From: an uncultured Prevotellaceae bacterium | GTDB taxonomy: Bacteria > Bacteroidota > Bacteroidia > Bacteroidales > Bacteroidaceae | Direction of reading: 5' to 3' | DNA length: 43,916 nt | Assembly: GCA_937898415.1 (NCBI GenBank) | Contig: CALDLA010000034.1 | Location: forward strand, 1 to 43,916 | Part shown: positions 43,187 to 43,916 of the stretch, piece after piece | Position numbering within the stretch: the first letter of the stretch is position 1 | Layout of the letters: each line of letters begins with the position of its first letter | The notes under the pieces: generated by a model | What the model was told of the DNA's origin: nothing | The model's input: the letters and a program-made list of their open reading frames with translations, nothing else | Databases searched by the model: none | Program-made: the position numbers and the translations under genes

Positions 43187-43720
43187 ATGTTCAAATACGC
43201 CATTATGCAGTACACTCCGCAGCGTTATATGCGCCGTGCAGACTTCGAGACGCAGGACACTATGCGCCACTTGCTCGACTTCAAAGCAGGTAGGAGGTAT
43301 GCAACCAAGTGGGCAGCGCAGATAGTTGGCAAGACCCTTTCCGCAATGAACTTGACAAACACCGTCATAGTCTGCATCCCTGCCAGTTGTGAGCAGACCA
43401 ATAAGCGCAGATACAAGAGATTTTCCGCAGACGTGTGCGCCATGTGCAATGCAATCAACGGCTTTGAGCATATCCAAGTTATCGGCAAGCGTGAGAAAGT
43501 GCATATCAGCAAGAAGCACGGACAAAAGAGCAATGTGCAGATAGACACCGACTATTTCAACGGCAAGCGTGTGTTGCTGATTGATGACATTTGCACCACT
43601 TGTGCCACTGCCAATGCCTTTATCGAGCAGATGCAGGCAGCAGGTGCAGACGTGAGAATGACCCTCTTTCTCGCCAAGACAAAGACATATCGTAGAACAT
43701 CAAATTATCAATACAACTGA
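43187..43720 (+). CDS. ComF-like phosphoribosyltransferase
   Basis: A 177-aa protein of the type I phosphoribosyltransferase fold. The PRPP-binding loop RVLLIDDICTTCATANAF (~128-145) is clear. The N-terminal ComF zinc-finger is absent, so it is a core PRTase. Such genes precede radC in the leading region of many Bacteroidetes conjugative elements; the substrate there is not known. The radC start follows after 3 nt. Confidence 0.8.
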   Translation: MFKYAIMQYTPQRYMRRADFETQDTMRHLLDFKAGRRYATKWAAQIVGKTLSAMNLTNTVIVCIPASCEQTNKRRYKRFSADVCAMCNAINGFEHIQVIGKREKVHISKKHGQKSNVQIDTDYFNGKRVLLIDDICTTCATANAFIEQMQAAGADVRMTLFLAKTKTYRRTSNYQYN

Positions 43721-43723
43721 ATT

Positions 43724-43916
43724 ATGAGTACAGCAGCAACAATGAGACTCCCCATTAGCAGATGGGGCATTGAAGACAGACCCACCGAGAAACTACAGCG
43801 TTTAGGCACTGACAGCCTTACGGACGCAGAGTTATTAGCCATCCTTATCGGAAGCGGAACGCAGCAGTATAGCGCAGTGGATATTGCCAAACACGTTATG
43901 GGCAAGTTCAACAACA
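43724..43916 (+). CDS. radC: RadC-family JAB-domain protein, partial (runs off the window)
   Basis: The first 64 residues are present: SRWGIEDRPTEKLQRLGTDSLTDAELLAILIGSGT is the standard N-terminal helix-hairpin region of RadC (DUF2466/UPF0758). The C-terminal JAB metalloprotease-like domain is outside the window. RadC-like genes are frequent in integrative elements and anti-restriction loci; they are not needed for repair as once thought. It is the third gene of the 57-aa/PRTase/radC unit. Confidence 0.85.
   Translation, partial: MSTAATMRLPISRWGIEDRPTEKLQRLGTDSLTDAELLAILIGSGTQQYSAVDIAKHVMGKFNN

Overview
The window looks like a Bacteroidales chromosome, most likely Prevotella or a close relative. 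The reasons are the BspA-type LRR surface protein, promoters of the TTG-N19-23-TAnnTTTG type, A/T-rich start regions without a Shine-Dalgarno, NVEALA-family proteins, 6-bladed beta-propeller lipoproteins, and a RadC/phosphoribosyltransferase module typical of Bacteroidetes conjugative elements. The genus is inferred, not proven.

Layout. (1) 1-4.5 kb: four 22-bp tandem repeats, a 58-aa protein and a 1284-aa secreted BspA-like LRR protein, all transcribed leftwards, with a 121-nt nested hairpin upstream. (2) 4.6-18.5 kb: an AT-rich accessory island that looks like a defence island. It holds a HepT/MntA toxin-antitoxin pair, gene remnants (one Cas7/DevR-like), a leftward operon (4-TM coiled-coil protein, membrane-anchored phosphate-binding-protein-like protein, 32-aa ORF, large TPR-containing SMC/ABC-type ATPase, HNH nuclease), an IS4-type transposase remnant, and a rightward pair (degenerate tandem KaiC-like ATPase and polytopic membrane protein). 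(3) 18.8-40.3 kb: about 21.5 kb of leftward genes with overlaps or short gaps. In transcription order: MauE/DoxX-lipoprotein-transglutaminase fusion, signal peptidase I, O-antigen-ligase-like/TPR protein, NVEALA protein, propeller lipoprotein, TolC-like protein, membrane-fusion protein, NVEALA protein, propeller lipoprotein, thioredoxin-like lipoprotein, a broken RND start, NVEALA protein, propeller, thioredoxin-like lipoprotein, NVEALA protein, then two complete RND pumps. (4) 40.5-41.9 kb: a membrane/coiled-coil protein. (5) 42.1 kb to the end: GC-richer non-coding DNA with large hairpins and a ~115-bp inverted promoter duplication, then a small hydrophobic ORF, a ComF-like phosphoribosyltransferase and the start of radC, probably the edge of an integrated conjugative element.

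How the genes may work together. The ATPase-HNH pair has the gene logic of Septu (PtuA/PtuB). It is embedded in an operon with two membrane proteins and a 32-aa ORF, and its ATPase carries about 13 TPRs, so it may be an undescribed membrane-linked defence system. The NVEALA locus looks like a production line for short, Cys-rich exported proteins: four NVEALA substrates, two CxxC lipoproteins, a dedicated signal peptidase, a tripartite RND/MFP/TolC exporter and three propellers. Both functional readings are inference from context; the gene family calls are better supported.
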